Positions 15,001 through 22,670 of a DNA stretch of 64,000 nt are shown here, in pieces (within the stretch, counting starts at the first letter, position 1; each line of letters begins with the position of its first letter). A program made the position numbers and the translations under genes. Location of the stretch: NCBI GenBank assembly GCA_021014325.1, contig CM037473.1, forward strand, positions 23,488,822 to 23,552,821. The letters run 5' to 3'. The notes below the pieces were generated by a model. The model searched no databases, had not been told where the DNA came from, and worked only from the letters and a program-made list of their open reading frames with translations. This DNA comes from Plazaster borealis. Taxonomy: Eukaryota; Echinodermata; Asteroidea; Forcipulatida; Labidiasteridae.

Positions 15001-18000
15001 TCTTCCTGGCTAGGCCCTGGACCAGTAACTGCTGCAGTGCGGGGAACAGTCCCTTGCTGTTCAGATGACCCATTACATTAGCACACAGCTGGTTTAGACT
15101 GGGTTTCAAAGCTTCCCCTTAGGAACAGAGGAGGAAAAAAGGGGAATAACAAATAAAATATTGCATCAGTAGAACGCTATTGTATAATGTTACATTACGA
15201 CCCTGTTTCAATCATGGTTAACTTACCAAGTGCAAGTTAGCATACACTTTACTTTGCTTATGGTAAGCTGTGTCTACTGACTATAAACTGTGCTATAAAA
15301 GGCTGCTCAGTAAGCAGAACACATGTGCTTACAGGCTTTATTAAATTGGGCCCAGATCCTAAGTCGGGTAGTTCACTCAGCTAAAAGCTAGCATTTGACC
15401 AGCGGACACTGCAATTGTCATTTAATGAAACATTATTTTTAGGAACATCAGGTGTGGCACTAAGTTCAATGGAAGGAGAGTACGTATGTTATGTCAGGAT
15501 AAAGGAACATGGTATAATGCAGGAAAACAATTTATTTACCTTTTTTGTGGTTCAATTCAATTCAATTCAATTCGATTCATACACATTTTATTTCCATACT
15601 TCTATGAGAATTAACAACAATCACTTTAGTTAAGGAGTTAACAAACTAAATTAAGCAATATAATGCAAGAAAAATGCAAGAAAAAGTGTGGGCTTAAATA
15701 TTTGTAAAAACTCGAGGACCGATGAGACTTTACAGGCACATCTATAGCAGTCCACAAACAAGGACCAATGAAGCAAATCATGTTTATAGAATAATTTTAA
15801 TTAGTGAAAGATCTTGTGGAGTGGCTTTGGGTTTCCTGAACAGACCTGAAGAAGGAAGAGATGACTTTGAGGACAAAAGGAGCACAGGAGGGTCAACTTA
15901 CCTCCTTGTACTTTGAGGATCTTCCATGTTGAGGTGTCAGTGAATGTCACCATCATGTGTAAGTAGAGGGTTATGATCTTCGCATCAACTGGGGATTCAG
16001 GCTGAGGATGAATGAAATAATGATCTGGTTAGCCCTCCTACTGCTTGACCGGTCAATATCATTCACTGTGGTTTGGAATGATAGATGCACTATGCCAGCT
16101 TGCAGTATGATAATATCACGTGGTGAATGTATCTACAGTCAACCCTCCTACTGCCTGACCATTTAATATAATTCAATGTGGTTTGGAATTATAGATGCAC
16201 TATGCCAGCTTGCAGTATGATAACATCATACATGGTGAATGTACCTACAGTCAACCCTCCTACTGCCTGACCATTCCATATCATTCACTGTGGTTTGGAA
16301 TGATAGATGCACTATGCCAGCTTGCAGTATGATAACATCATGTGGTGAATGTAGTCAACCCTCCTACTGCCTGACCATTTAATATCATTCACATGGTTTT
16401 CGAAAAATGCACGATGAAAGCCTGCAATATGATTTGAGTGCAGATCTACAAATACTTTACACAGTAAATCTTCCTACTGTCTGACCATTCAATATCATCC
16501 ATTATATGCAGTTCTGAATTTTTGCCTGCAACATGATTTCATGTGGTGAATACATGTACATGTATACACAGTACGCACTGAACAGTGTGTGCATTTTGTG
16601 CCAGAACACACAATGCAATTGAATGGTCACAAGTCAACTAACTGGAAAAGAAGCATATATATTCATTCATTAGTCAACCCTCCTACAACCCTCCTACTCT
16701 TAGGAGGGTTAACTAATGAATGAATATGCTAAATAGGTCACGACAGAGGCATCACTTTAAAAAAAGAACATCAGTCCAAAGTGTTAAAACAGTAGCAGGC
16801 ATGTACATTGTATAATGCAGGATATGTAACTGTGAATGGTTTTTAGAATGTTCAATAATTACCTTGAGTTGTTTGAGGTATTTACAGCACAGATCCAATA
16901 AAGTCTTCAGTTGTGTAATCCAGGCCAGTACATGTTCCTTAGACAGTGCTAGTGACACATACCAAACCTGCCAACAAAACCAAACATAATTTTTGGCTGT
17001 CAGGTTGGTGTAGTGGTATCTTTCCTCGCCTTCCACCTCTAGGACCAAATCCCACTGGGGGCACTATGTGGACTGGGTTTTCAGTCCCTACCTGATTGTG
17101 TGGCTTTTCCCTGGAATAGTTCTCTAGGGTTTTCCTCCCACATCTAAAACTGAAACTTCCTTCTTTGTCTTCTCTCCATGGGGTTCTTAGCCAACCATGC
17201 CAGAAAACACAGGGGAAAACCCCTTCTCTAATAATAAGTATACTGGGTTCTTTTACATACTAATACACAAAACACTAGGGCTTTAAATCCCATCCAAAGG
17301 ACAAAGCAACATTAGTGCTTATTAAGTGTGTTGCCCAAGGACACAAGTGTCAAGACCGGGACTCAAACCCTCACTGTGCTGATCAGAAACACCAAAGCTC
17401 GGCCACGACAGGCCACGTAAAAGTGCTTATTACATATAAATATGAAATCCATATGAACCACTGATCTTTATTATACTGACTGGATAGAATCTCATCCCAT
17501 TAATACCTACATGTAATAATAATAATAATAATAAAAGGTATTTATACTGCACTTTTCCCAAACATAATCAAAGCGCATAACAGAGAAAAGGATAGATTAA
17601 AACAAGCTAGAGCAAATCATAAATCTACAATTTAGGAAAGAGATAAGTTTTAAGTTTTTTCTTAAATGTAACAACAAAGTGCTACCTTCATTAAAGAAGA
17701 AGCTACGGTAAGTCATAAAGGAACATATTTAAAAGAATTCATTCAATGGCTACAGCTCAGTTTGTCATACAGGATGTAAAAACTAGTAAGTGAAGTAGTT
17801 TTTACCTTGGGATCTCCTTCTTTGTCCATACCCGCCAGTATGTAACGACATAGATTCTCCAGTCTCTGCATCAAGGAAAGAACCAGAATATCACAATATA
17901 AACAAGCCTGGTAAACTTACAGGCATCTCTAAATAGTAAAAGGTAAATATTCATTTCTACCGAGCAGGGTCAGATTAAGTGTTCTGTAAGCACTAGGACC

Positions 18001-21000
18001 AGAGTTCTGTAGGCACTCGAACCAGAGTTCCAAAGGACCTGCCGTCAATTTCACCAAACTCTTCCTAACTTAGGATTATTCCTAGGCAATGCTAAGAGAT
18101 AGGACTAGTCTTAAGTTAGGACCAGTACTTAAGACTAGTCCTATCTCTTAGCATTGCCTAGGATTAATCCTAAGTTAGGAAGAGTTTGGTGAAATCGACG
18201 GCTGGGCATTAGTGCTTCAATGACCCTAGGCACCCCAGAGTTCCAAAGGCCCTTTGTACCAGAGGTCTATAGGCCCTAGACTCCACTTTCCAAAGGCCCC
18301 AGGCACCAGTGTTCCAAAGGCCCTAGGCAACAGAGCCATCGAGATAAGAACCAGATATTACGACGACATAAACAGGACTGATAAGCTTAAAGTCATCTCT
18401 AAGGTACATGTTAATTTCTATTGTTTCAAACAGGGCCGGATTAAATGTTCCATAAGCACTAGGCACCAGTGTTCCAAAGGCCCTTGACACCAGTGTTCCA
18501 AATGCCCTAGGCACCAGTGTTCCAAAGGCCCTTGACACCAGTGTTCCAAAGGCCCTAGGCACCAGTGTTACAAGGGTCAGAGGCAACAGTGTTCCAAATG
18601 CCCTAGGCACCAGTGTTCCAAAGGCCCTGGGCCTGAGTGTTCTAAAGGCCCTTGGCAAAAGAGATCTGGAGGCCCTTACATCAGCATTTCATATAAAACA
18701 CATTATGTGGAGACCCATTCAAAGGTGCTGGTTGTGGAAAGTTACTTTTGATGAAATTAAAGCGTAAATTCCTCGGCCCAAATAGTCCAAGTCCTGAAAG
18801 TCTGACCTCGGATTTCATACAAGTCTAGCCACTTATGATAACAGAATCTTCAGAAACGTCCTCAAAACTTGTGAAACATTCAATGTATTTGTAAACCACT
18901 CACCTGTTTATCCATATCATCTCTGTACACCATGAGGAACTTATGAACTGCCTGGAAGACATTTCGAGCTGAGGAAGAACCAAAAAAGGGCAAAACCAAA
19001 TGATATTCTTTATCCCCAATGCAAAGTTAACATAAATCGATGAGGTACCTGCTGCTAAAATATAGGCCTCTAGCCACCGGGCTAGCTCAGTGGTCTAGTT
19101 ATGGTAAGACATCTGCTCTAGCATGGCAAAGGTCGTGTGTTCAAATCCCAACTGAGTGAATGCCTGTGGGTTTTTTTCACAGAACTTGGGAAAGTACTGA
19201 GTATACAGTGCTTTATACACAACGGTGTAAGGGCAAAACACAAATAATATTCTTTATCCTGATGCAAAATTAACAGCTATTAAGAACAACATTGCAGTCA
19301 AAACTTTGTGTACATGTATATTATGACTCTCAATACAATTTGTGTTAATTGTGAAAACAATTCAAATGACAAGGATCTATACAGTATTTTGCGTTAAGTA
19401 TAAAATAAATATTGAATGCATGTGGTTGGTGCAATGTTGCAGAACATAATCACTACTGATCACTGGGTGAAACCTGGCTTATTCCATTTCACTCAGCTTC
19501 GCCTTGTGAAATGGACTAGTCCAGATTTCATCTCATGCGACAATGCACTCGTGTGTGCAAATAAAGTGAATTGAGGGTTTATAAACTGAATGACAGTGTA
19601 AGGTACTGTACCTGGCTTGAAATGTTGTTTGTTGTTGTTTGGGGACTGTGGCGATTGTGGCGATTGCTGAGTTTTGACTGATGAGACATTATTGCCTGCA
19701 CTATAAGATTCTAGTAGAGAATCAAGACTGCTGAGCATGCATCGTCTGTGCTGCCTTCTGCTCAGAAATCCTCGTACAAGTGCCTAAATAAAAAATATAT
19801 TATATTTAAGGCCAAGTAACAAAAGTAACAAGTTTCTCGTTCAGACTTTTTTTTTGAAAGGAGGAGGCAGGGCTTTACTATTTACTATTTTGCTAAGCAG
19901 GTTTCAAAATTCAGAACCAGTGCAAATGTGCATGTGTTCAGCTTGAATTAGCTAGGGCCTATAGAAGAGCTCTATTTATACAAAATGTACATCACAGCAT
20001 GGGAAGTTGGGAACGCATCCAATATCCACTGAGCTCAGGTGTATACGAGAAACCTTGACAGTGTGTGTGTGCACTTGTATTGCAAATGTGAAAAAAAAGT
20101 CTAGACAAATTCTTAGGCAAAAATAAACCAAGGAACTTCGGGGGTTTTTCCGAATTTTACCCTTGTTATTTTTTAAATATTTTTTTCTGAATAGTAATTA
20201 GTAAACAAAAAGGGGGCCGGCAGGGACGAGAAACACGTTTCTTTTGTTACTTGGCCTAAGGTTAATTACAGGAGTGATACAAATTTTAGAAAACTTATTG
20301 GTTTATTAAAGAGGAAGGGAATTGTCTAATTCAATTTTGTGAATTACTCATTTTCCAATAGATAGAGTCCTCATGTGAGTGGGGAAAAAGTTACAAATCT
20401 CTAACCTCACTTTAAAAAGGTGTAAATTGCCATTGCATTCGATACACTCCCAGTGCAAAATTTATCAACATCCAAAACATCCGATGACATAATTCTGAAA
20501 AAAAACTGGTCTGTACATTTTTGTATTGGATGTTTTGGCTCATTACTGACTTTTACAAAGCAAAATTTGAAACATAACGTCATTGGATTTCAATAACTAA
20601 TGGGTCTTTACATTCCAAGGAGGATTATTTCGTCAATCAAAATACCCAATTCAAGGTCGTTTTGCTCAAAATGATGTCATTGGATGTTTTGGATGTTGAC
20701 AATTTTGCCCTGGAAGGTTATCAAATACAATGGCAATTTATACAATTTTTGTGGTTACATACTTGTAATTTTTTCCCCACTAATGAAGACTCTATCTTTT
20801 GGAAAATGAGTACGACATAAAATTGAACTTGACATTTCCCTTTGTTAAGTCACTGTGGTCAAGTGGTTAGAGTTCCCGACTTGCAATTACCAGGTTGTGG
20901 ATTCGAATCCGCCCAAGCTGATTGCAATATGACTAGAATAAGTATTGTATAGGCATACATATATTTCATAAACATTTCTACAGGCCTATCCTATAGCACG

Positions 21001-21725
21001 AATCTTCTAAAATATTTGAGCATCAGTTGGTTGGAGTACGAGCTGCTCGGGTACTACTCCTAGAACTATGAGGTTCGTTCCGCTATGGTCTCCATTATAC
21101 CGATAGCAGAGCGAACCTCAGTTCTACTAGGAGTACTCGGGTACTTGGTAATGGTTTGAGCAGCCTTTCTCTGTGATTTGAGTATGGGTTGTCATGAGCA
21201 GACGAGTGCCATTGACCAAAATGAGCACGAGTTGGTTGGTGCATGGTTGATGGGTGTTCGAATTACGAGTTGACCTTCCTTCCAATAGTCAGCCTCTCAT
21301 TTGGAGTGCCAAAATACCTCTCCAGCACTCAGCATGCAGACTAGCTACGAATACGATGCGTAAAGATTGTTATTGACATCATGACTGTGTATTAATGTTT
21401 AAGCTTTATATTCATGAGTAGTTTGTTCAAAGTTCTAACATAAAAACAAACATTTTCAATAGACAAAAAAAAAACGAACAAAAATAAGAGGTGTTCTGGG
21501 CTGTTGGCCCGAACACCTAATAAAAACAAACACACAGACAATACGGTACGATTGGGGATGACGACGCCCGACGATAGTTTCCCGTACGGGCATCTGCCCC
21601 ATCCGTTTTACCTGTATTTTGATGACTGCGTGCTCCCGTTGTTTTAGAAATGCTCTTTCGTTCCGTGAAGCTTTAGCCTTTTCAAGAAGCTCATCCTTCT
21701 TTGAGCCATCAGCTTTGCTGAACAT
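1..21725 (-). CDS. UBE3B: UBE3B, HECT-type E3 ubiquitin-protein ligase (27 coding exons seen, 3' end off the window)
   Basis: Transfers ubiquitin from an E2 through a HECT-domain cysteine; the vertebrate protein binds calmodulin and is linked to mitochondria. Coding exons in transcript order: 21725-21612, 19783-19612, 18968-18904, 17865-17806, 16967-16863, 16001-15902, 15117-14949, 13099-12994, 12222-12102, 11641-11607, 10964-10935, 10688-10576, 9753-9599, 9321-9157, 8219-8051, 7298-7180, 6423-6212, 5921-5802, 5124-5047, 4697-4599, 4229-4122, 3557-3420, 2882-2758, 2586-2404, 1525-1414, 841-749, 54-1. All introns are GT-AG and every phase matches; the lengths total 3,120 nt, or 1,040 codons (human UBE3B is about 1,068 residues). 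Diagnostic stretches include [51 protein letters not shown] and [12 protein letters not shown]. The ATG at 21725 has A at -3. The segment ending at base 1 reads [13 protein letters not shown], just before the catalytic-Cys region, so that residue cannot be checked. Confidence 0.95.
963..1103. mobile_element. Short palindromic MITE in the last complete UBE3B intron before the window-edge coding segment's neighbour (intron 25)
   Basis: A 141-bp element has terminal inverted repeats of about 26 bp with one mismatch. Its left end reads CAATCAAGAGAGGTTTGCGG and its right end is the reverse complement with T replacing one A. The interior also has inverted TTCTCAGAACCA pieces. No transposase is encoded, and no target duplication longer than 2-3 bp is evident. 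Confidence 0.75.
1634..1870. repeat. Two tRNA-derived SINE heads in opposite orientation
   Basis: Bases 1634-1746 are an antisense copy of the window's commonest SINE (family A), with a degenerate B box and the complement of the 'gcggtctagtgcaccagact' A-box side. Bases 1786-1870 are a sense copy of the same head, cut off just after the A-box half and followed by (TTAGGG)-like degenerate repeats. They lie back to back about 40 bp apart in UBE3B intron 24. Confidence 0.65.
2204..2372. repeat. (GGTTAT)n hexanucleotide array just inside UBE3B intron 24
   Basis: About 25 tandem GGTTAT units, nearly perfect between 2239 and 2350, with decayed GGTTAC/GGTTGT variants at the ends. A telomere-like degenerate tract with AGGGTTAGG spelling extends left to about 1845. 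On the UBE3B strand, the array begins about 31 bp after the exon 24 splice donor at 2403. Open frames on both strands here are repeat artefacts. Confidence 0.9.
4262..4410 (+). repeat. tRNA-derived SINE, family A, 5' part
   Basis: The copy has an A-box-like 'gcagtctagtgcactggac', a B-box-like 'gtgggtttgaatct', and then the family's 'cacttgtgtccttcagctag' and 'ttgcttcccttcacctagga' segments. It lies sense on the plus strand, antisense to UBE3B, between exons 20 and 21. Confidence 0.7.
5520..5801. repeat. ~104-bp tandem duplication that includes the exon 18 end and its splice donor
   Basis: Two decayed copies, with matching points at 5593 and 5697, precede the true exon-intron junction at 5801 at a regular 104-bp spacing. 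Each carries about 37 bp matching the 3' end of UBE3B exon 18, plus the donor region and about 65 bp of intron with an ATTATT tract and 'gacaccatgagagtgt'. The copy at 5697 still has a GTAAGT donor; the copy at 5593 has GTATGT. Confidence 0.85.
6661..6848. mobile_element. Palindrome-ended MITE (GGGCCCAATTTCA family)
   Basis: A 188-bp element bounded by a perfect 14-bp inverted repeat, AGGGCCCAATTTCA, extending imperfectly into AGAGCTG. Related ends occur near 15345-15356 and 28239-28262. It lies in UBE3B intron 16. Immediately to its left, 6565-6660 is an antisense tRNA-like SINE head whose complement carries a B box and A box. Confidence 0.75.
8314..8529. mobile_element. MITE with ~20-bp terminal inverted repeats
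   Basis: The left end TATAGACGGTGTGACCTCTG and the reverse complement of the right end, TATAGACGATGAGACCTCTG, differ at two positions. Internal inverted pieces such as CCGGGCAA / TTGCCCGG suggest a largely foldback element. No coding capacity. It lies beside the minisatellite that follows. Confidence 0.65.
8558..9145. repeat. ~35-bp minisatellite, about 17 copies, next to the UBE3B exon 14 donor
   Basis: The unit is 'ggaactgacttatatcaatc' followed by an 'atayataacagttaat'-like variable half, repeated about 17 times with period 31-36 bp. The last copy ends about 11 bp from the exon 14 splice donor (9156). Because many units are 36 bp, the array reads as an open frame of [12 protein letters not shown] repeats; I treat that as an artefact. 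The varying half is only 1-4 bases different from copy to copy, so these are not CRISPR spacers. Confidence 0.92.
10235..10402. repeat. 84-bp perfect-register tandem duplication
   Basis: Two adjacent copies (10235-10318 and 10319-10402) are nearly identical, differing at about one base in 'ctacggatac' versus 'ctacggctac'. The unit contains 'ggctgtgcccctattggcgg' and belongs to a dispersed palindromic family; related sequence with 'aatccagccgtagccactgc' sits at the right edge of the window (about 63880-63990). It lies in UBE3B intron 12. Confidence 0.8.
11085..11390 (+). mobile_element. Relic of a non-LTR retrotransposon (3' end of a reverse-transcriptase ORF)
   Basis: The plus-strand frame 11121-11387 reads [15 protein letters not shown], then a TILEGG segment, [15 protein letters not shown], and [12 protein letters not shown] before its stop. 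This is the characteristic C-terminal tail of LINE reverse-transcriptase proteins (the 'R-x-L-x-WFGH...R' tail of jockey/RTE/CR1-like elements). Only the last ~90 codons remain, antisense to UBE3B inside intron 10. No catalytic YXDD core is present, so it is a dead 5'-truncated copy. Confidence 0.75.
11734..11840. repeat. ~20-bp minisatellite 'aagtaactggaaggtgaa'
   Basis: About six diverged copies with period 17-20 bp lie about 90 bp upstream (transcript sense) of the UBE3B exon 10 acceptor. Confidence 0.75.
12324..12738 (+). repeat. Near full-length tRNA-derived SINE, family A
   Basis: About 415 bp. It starts with a tRNA-like head ('gtcgtggccgagcattcaag', B box 'gtgggttcaactcccg'), continues with 'taaccattattgcttcgtcc' and 'gtgtgttgtgtaatgcacat', and ends in a tail with 'gctttgagacaccctcgggt' and TATTATTA. 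A second full copy at 30091-30472 shares the entire order. Truncated copies occur throughout the window. Confidence 0.8.
13450..14948. repeat. Complex tandem array (~204-bp then ~102-bp units) against the UBE3B exon 7 donor
   Basis: The left part begins with a dispersed repeat ('ggaggccatgg', 'ttggtgccccttcaaaag') and repeats as ~200-bp units containing 'ggccttaccccttcaaaact' and 'ggccttgccctctcaaagat'. From about 14290 the unit shortens to ~102 bp: 'aaatatctacgtttctaaac', 'acactaacaaaattcgtaca', 'gcgagaaataagttccacat'. The array runs up to the exon 7 donor at 14948. A copy of the exon 7 junction is embedded at 14385-14420. The array occupies most of UBE3B intron 7. Confidence 0.88.
16031..16540. 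repeat. ~110-bp tandem repeat, five copies, next to the UBE3B exon 6 acceptor
   Basis: Units start at about 16031, 16141, 16253, 16357 and 16467 with 'accctcctactgcctgacca' and contain 'tggtttggaatgatagatgc'. The first starts about 30 bp from the exon 6 boundary at 16001. A separate hairpin at 16660-16727 reuses 'caaccctcctac' as inverted copies. Confidence 0.85.
16996..17215 (+). repeat. tRNA-like SINE, family B
   Basis: A head with 'ggttggtgtagtggtat' (A box) and a degenerate B box is followed by 'gcactatgtggactgggttt', 'gttctctagggttttcctcc' and 'ttctctccatggggttctta'. A second copy is at 32431-32640 in AKAP10 intron 11. It is followed at 17225-17415 by an antisense family A SINE, and at 17518-17760 by an (AAT)n-headed SINE-tail-like segment. 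Confidence 0.75.
17990..18665. repeat. 24-bp minisatellite, interrupted by a palindromic MITE
   Basis: The unit 'ggcaccagtgttccaaaggc' plus 'ccta' (24 bp) recurs about a dozen times, densest at 18460-18660. Because the unit is a multiple of three, it reads on the minus strand as a repeating PRAFGTLV peptide, which I reject as a gene. The 162-bp palindrome at 18041-18202 sits inside the left part of the array. Confidence 0.8.
18041..18202. mobile_element. 162-bp near-perfect palindromic MITE, copy 1
   Basis: Arms of about 75 bp pair almost perfectly: 'ccgtcaatttcaccaaactc' at the left is matched by its complement ending in 'gaaatcgacgg' at the right. 'gcaatgctaagagataggac' is in mid-arm, and a short central loop lies around 'aggaccagta'. 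A second copy of exactly 162 bp is at 63230-63391. Confidence 0.85.
19076..19275 (+). repeat. tRNA-like SINE, family C
   Basis: A head with 'gggctagctcagtggtctag' and 'ttcaaatcccaa' is followed by 'gaaagtactgagtatacagt' and a tail 'ttctttatcctgatgcaaaa'. Another copy is at 55527-55690, and a tail-only fragment at about 52005-52055. The head keeps recognisable A and B boxes, but the stems do not pair as a functional tRNA. Confidence 0.72.
20306..20846. mobile_element. ~540-bp palindromic element in UBE3B intron 1
   Basis: Imperfect inverted arms extend over much of the length. Left 'ttactcattttccaatagat' and 'agagtcctcat' pair with right 'atgaagactctat' and 'ggaaaatgagta'. Farther in, 'ccattgcattcgatacactc' pairs with the complement near 20715-20740, and 'gatgttttgg' recurs in both orientations. 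The outer ends are TTAA-like. No ORF of note. Confidence 0.65.
20852..20925 (+). repeat. tRNA-like SINE head
   Basis: 'gtggtcaagtggttagagtt' resembles an A-box arm and 'ggattcgaatccgc' is a very good B box at tRNA spacing. The acceptor and anticodon stems do not pair, so I call it a SINE head and not a tRNA gene. Confidence 0.5.
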
Positions 21726-22670
21726 TGTAGCGAATAAAGTCAAGTGTAGAAAACTTCAGCCAAAACAAACACAGAGAGAGAATAGGAAATTTCCCCTAAT
21801 GTTGATTTTCCTTCAGAGGTAGTTGGCTTTTTGTGTCTCCAGAGGGCTCACTTCTAAAGTTTTACGGTGGCCTTTTAAACTTTCAAGTCACCTAAAAACA
21901 CACAACACACAGAAGTGCCCCCCCCCCCCCCGTGTTTCTGCTGGCATCCAGATGGTCTCTCTCTCTGCATGCTAACAACGGTTGGTTCAAATATATAATC
22001 ACCCATGCTGATATAAATAGGTAATCTGTTTAATCTAATCCTCCCCCAAGAAAAGGATTTTCTTCATCCATTCTGAACTAGCTCCTGTGTGCATGCCACC
22101 CCCCCCCCCTCCAAATGAGATCGGGGGGAAAAGGGCATAACGAAAAATAGCCCCCCCCCCGATGTTTGTGATTGTCTTTGCCCTTGCTTGCACCCCCCTC
22201 CCCCAATGTGGTTATGCAACATGCTTCAAGCTTCATTCCGCCTTTAAAAAACTATGACTGAACTATACTCTATTCAAATGACGCAGTTGGATTCCCATGT
22301 AAATCAATACTGATGCCAATCTGACTAATTAAAATCATCGATCAAGATAAATTAAACCTTGGTGAGCCCCAATGACCCCCCCCCCCCCCCCCCCCCACAT
22401 TGAGACACACACACACACAGCGCCCTCTCTCTCCTCAAACAAAAATAGTGTCCACAATGTCCTCTCGGAGACACCGTACTTTCCATGTGTTTGTGCAGAA
22501 TTTTTCCCATCATACATCATTAAATTACCTGGCTGTGGAGGTGTGTGTCAAAGTCGGTCGCAGAATGGGGGGTTTTGTGTTTTGATACAAAATCACTCTT
22601 GCAAATCACGGTCCAATGAGCACAATTATTTTTGATGCAGACGAATGACATGTCGGAGAAATCTTGAAGC
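21726..22670. promoter_or_regulatory. Head-to-head UBE3B / AKAP10 intergenic region (candidate bidirectional promoter)
   Basis: Only 945 bp separate the two start codons on opposite strands, so both 5' UTRs and both core promoters must lie here or in unrecognised upstream exons. The region carries four poly-C runs of about 10-22 bases (near 21918, 22101, 22151 and 22375), a short (CA)n at about 22405-22420 and 'ctctctct' tracts. I see no convincing TATA box. Transcription starts cannot be placed from sequence alone. Confidence 0.6.

Larger units (their letters stand above)
19612..21725 (-). other. UBE3B: UBE3B exons 1-2: N-terminal IQ (calmodulin-binding) motif split by intron 1
   Basis: Exon 1 (21725-21612) ends at residue 38 in AVIKIQ, and exon 2 (19783-19612) continues with [10 protein letters not shown]. 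Joined, they form a textbook IQ motif (IQ, then RG, then R). The intron therefore splits the motif right after the IQ pair. The rest of exon 2 is Ser/Gln/Asn-rich and poorly conserved, with a repeated QSP. Intron 1 is 1.8 kb. It holds a large palindromic element at 20306-20846, a tRNA-like SINE head at 20852-20925 and a second palindrome near 21047-21144. I see nothing recognisable in 19784-20300 or 21150-21611. Confidence 0.85.

Noticed and set aside
18323..18658. Minus-strand open frame with PRAFGTLV repeats
   Set aside because: The 24-bp minisatellite is a multiple of three, which creates an open frame by itself; it lies in a UBE3B intron and has no conserved domain.
20852..20925. Possible tRNA gene with a strong B box
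   Set aside because: The acceptor and anticodon stems do not pair; the structure fits a SINE head.
22372..22635. Plus-strand open frames with poly-Pro starts in the promoter region
   Set aside because: They come from poly-C and CA tracts upstream of the AKAP10 ATG; no homology and no conserved start.
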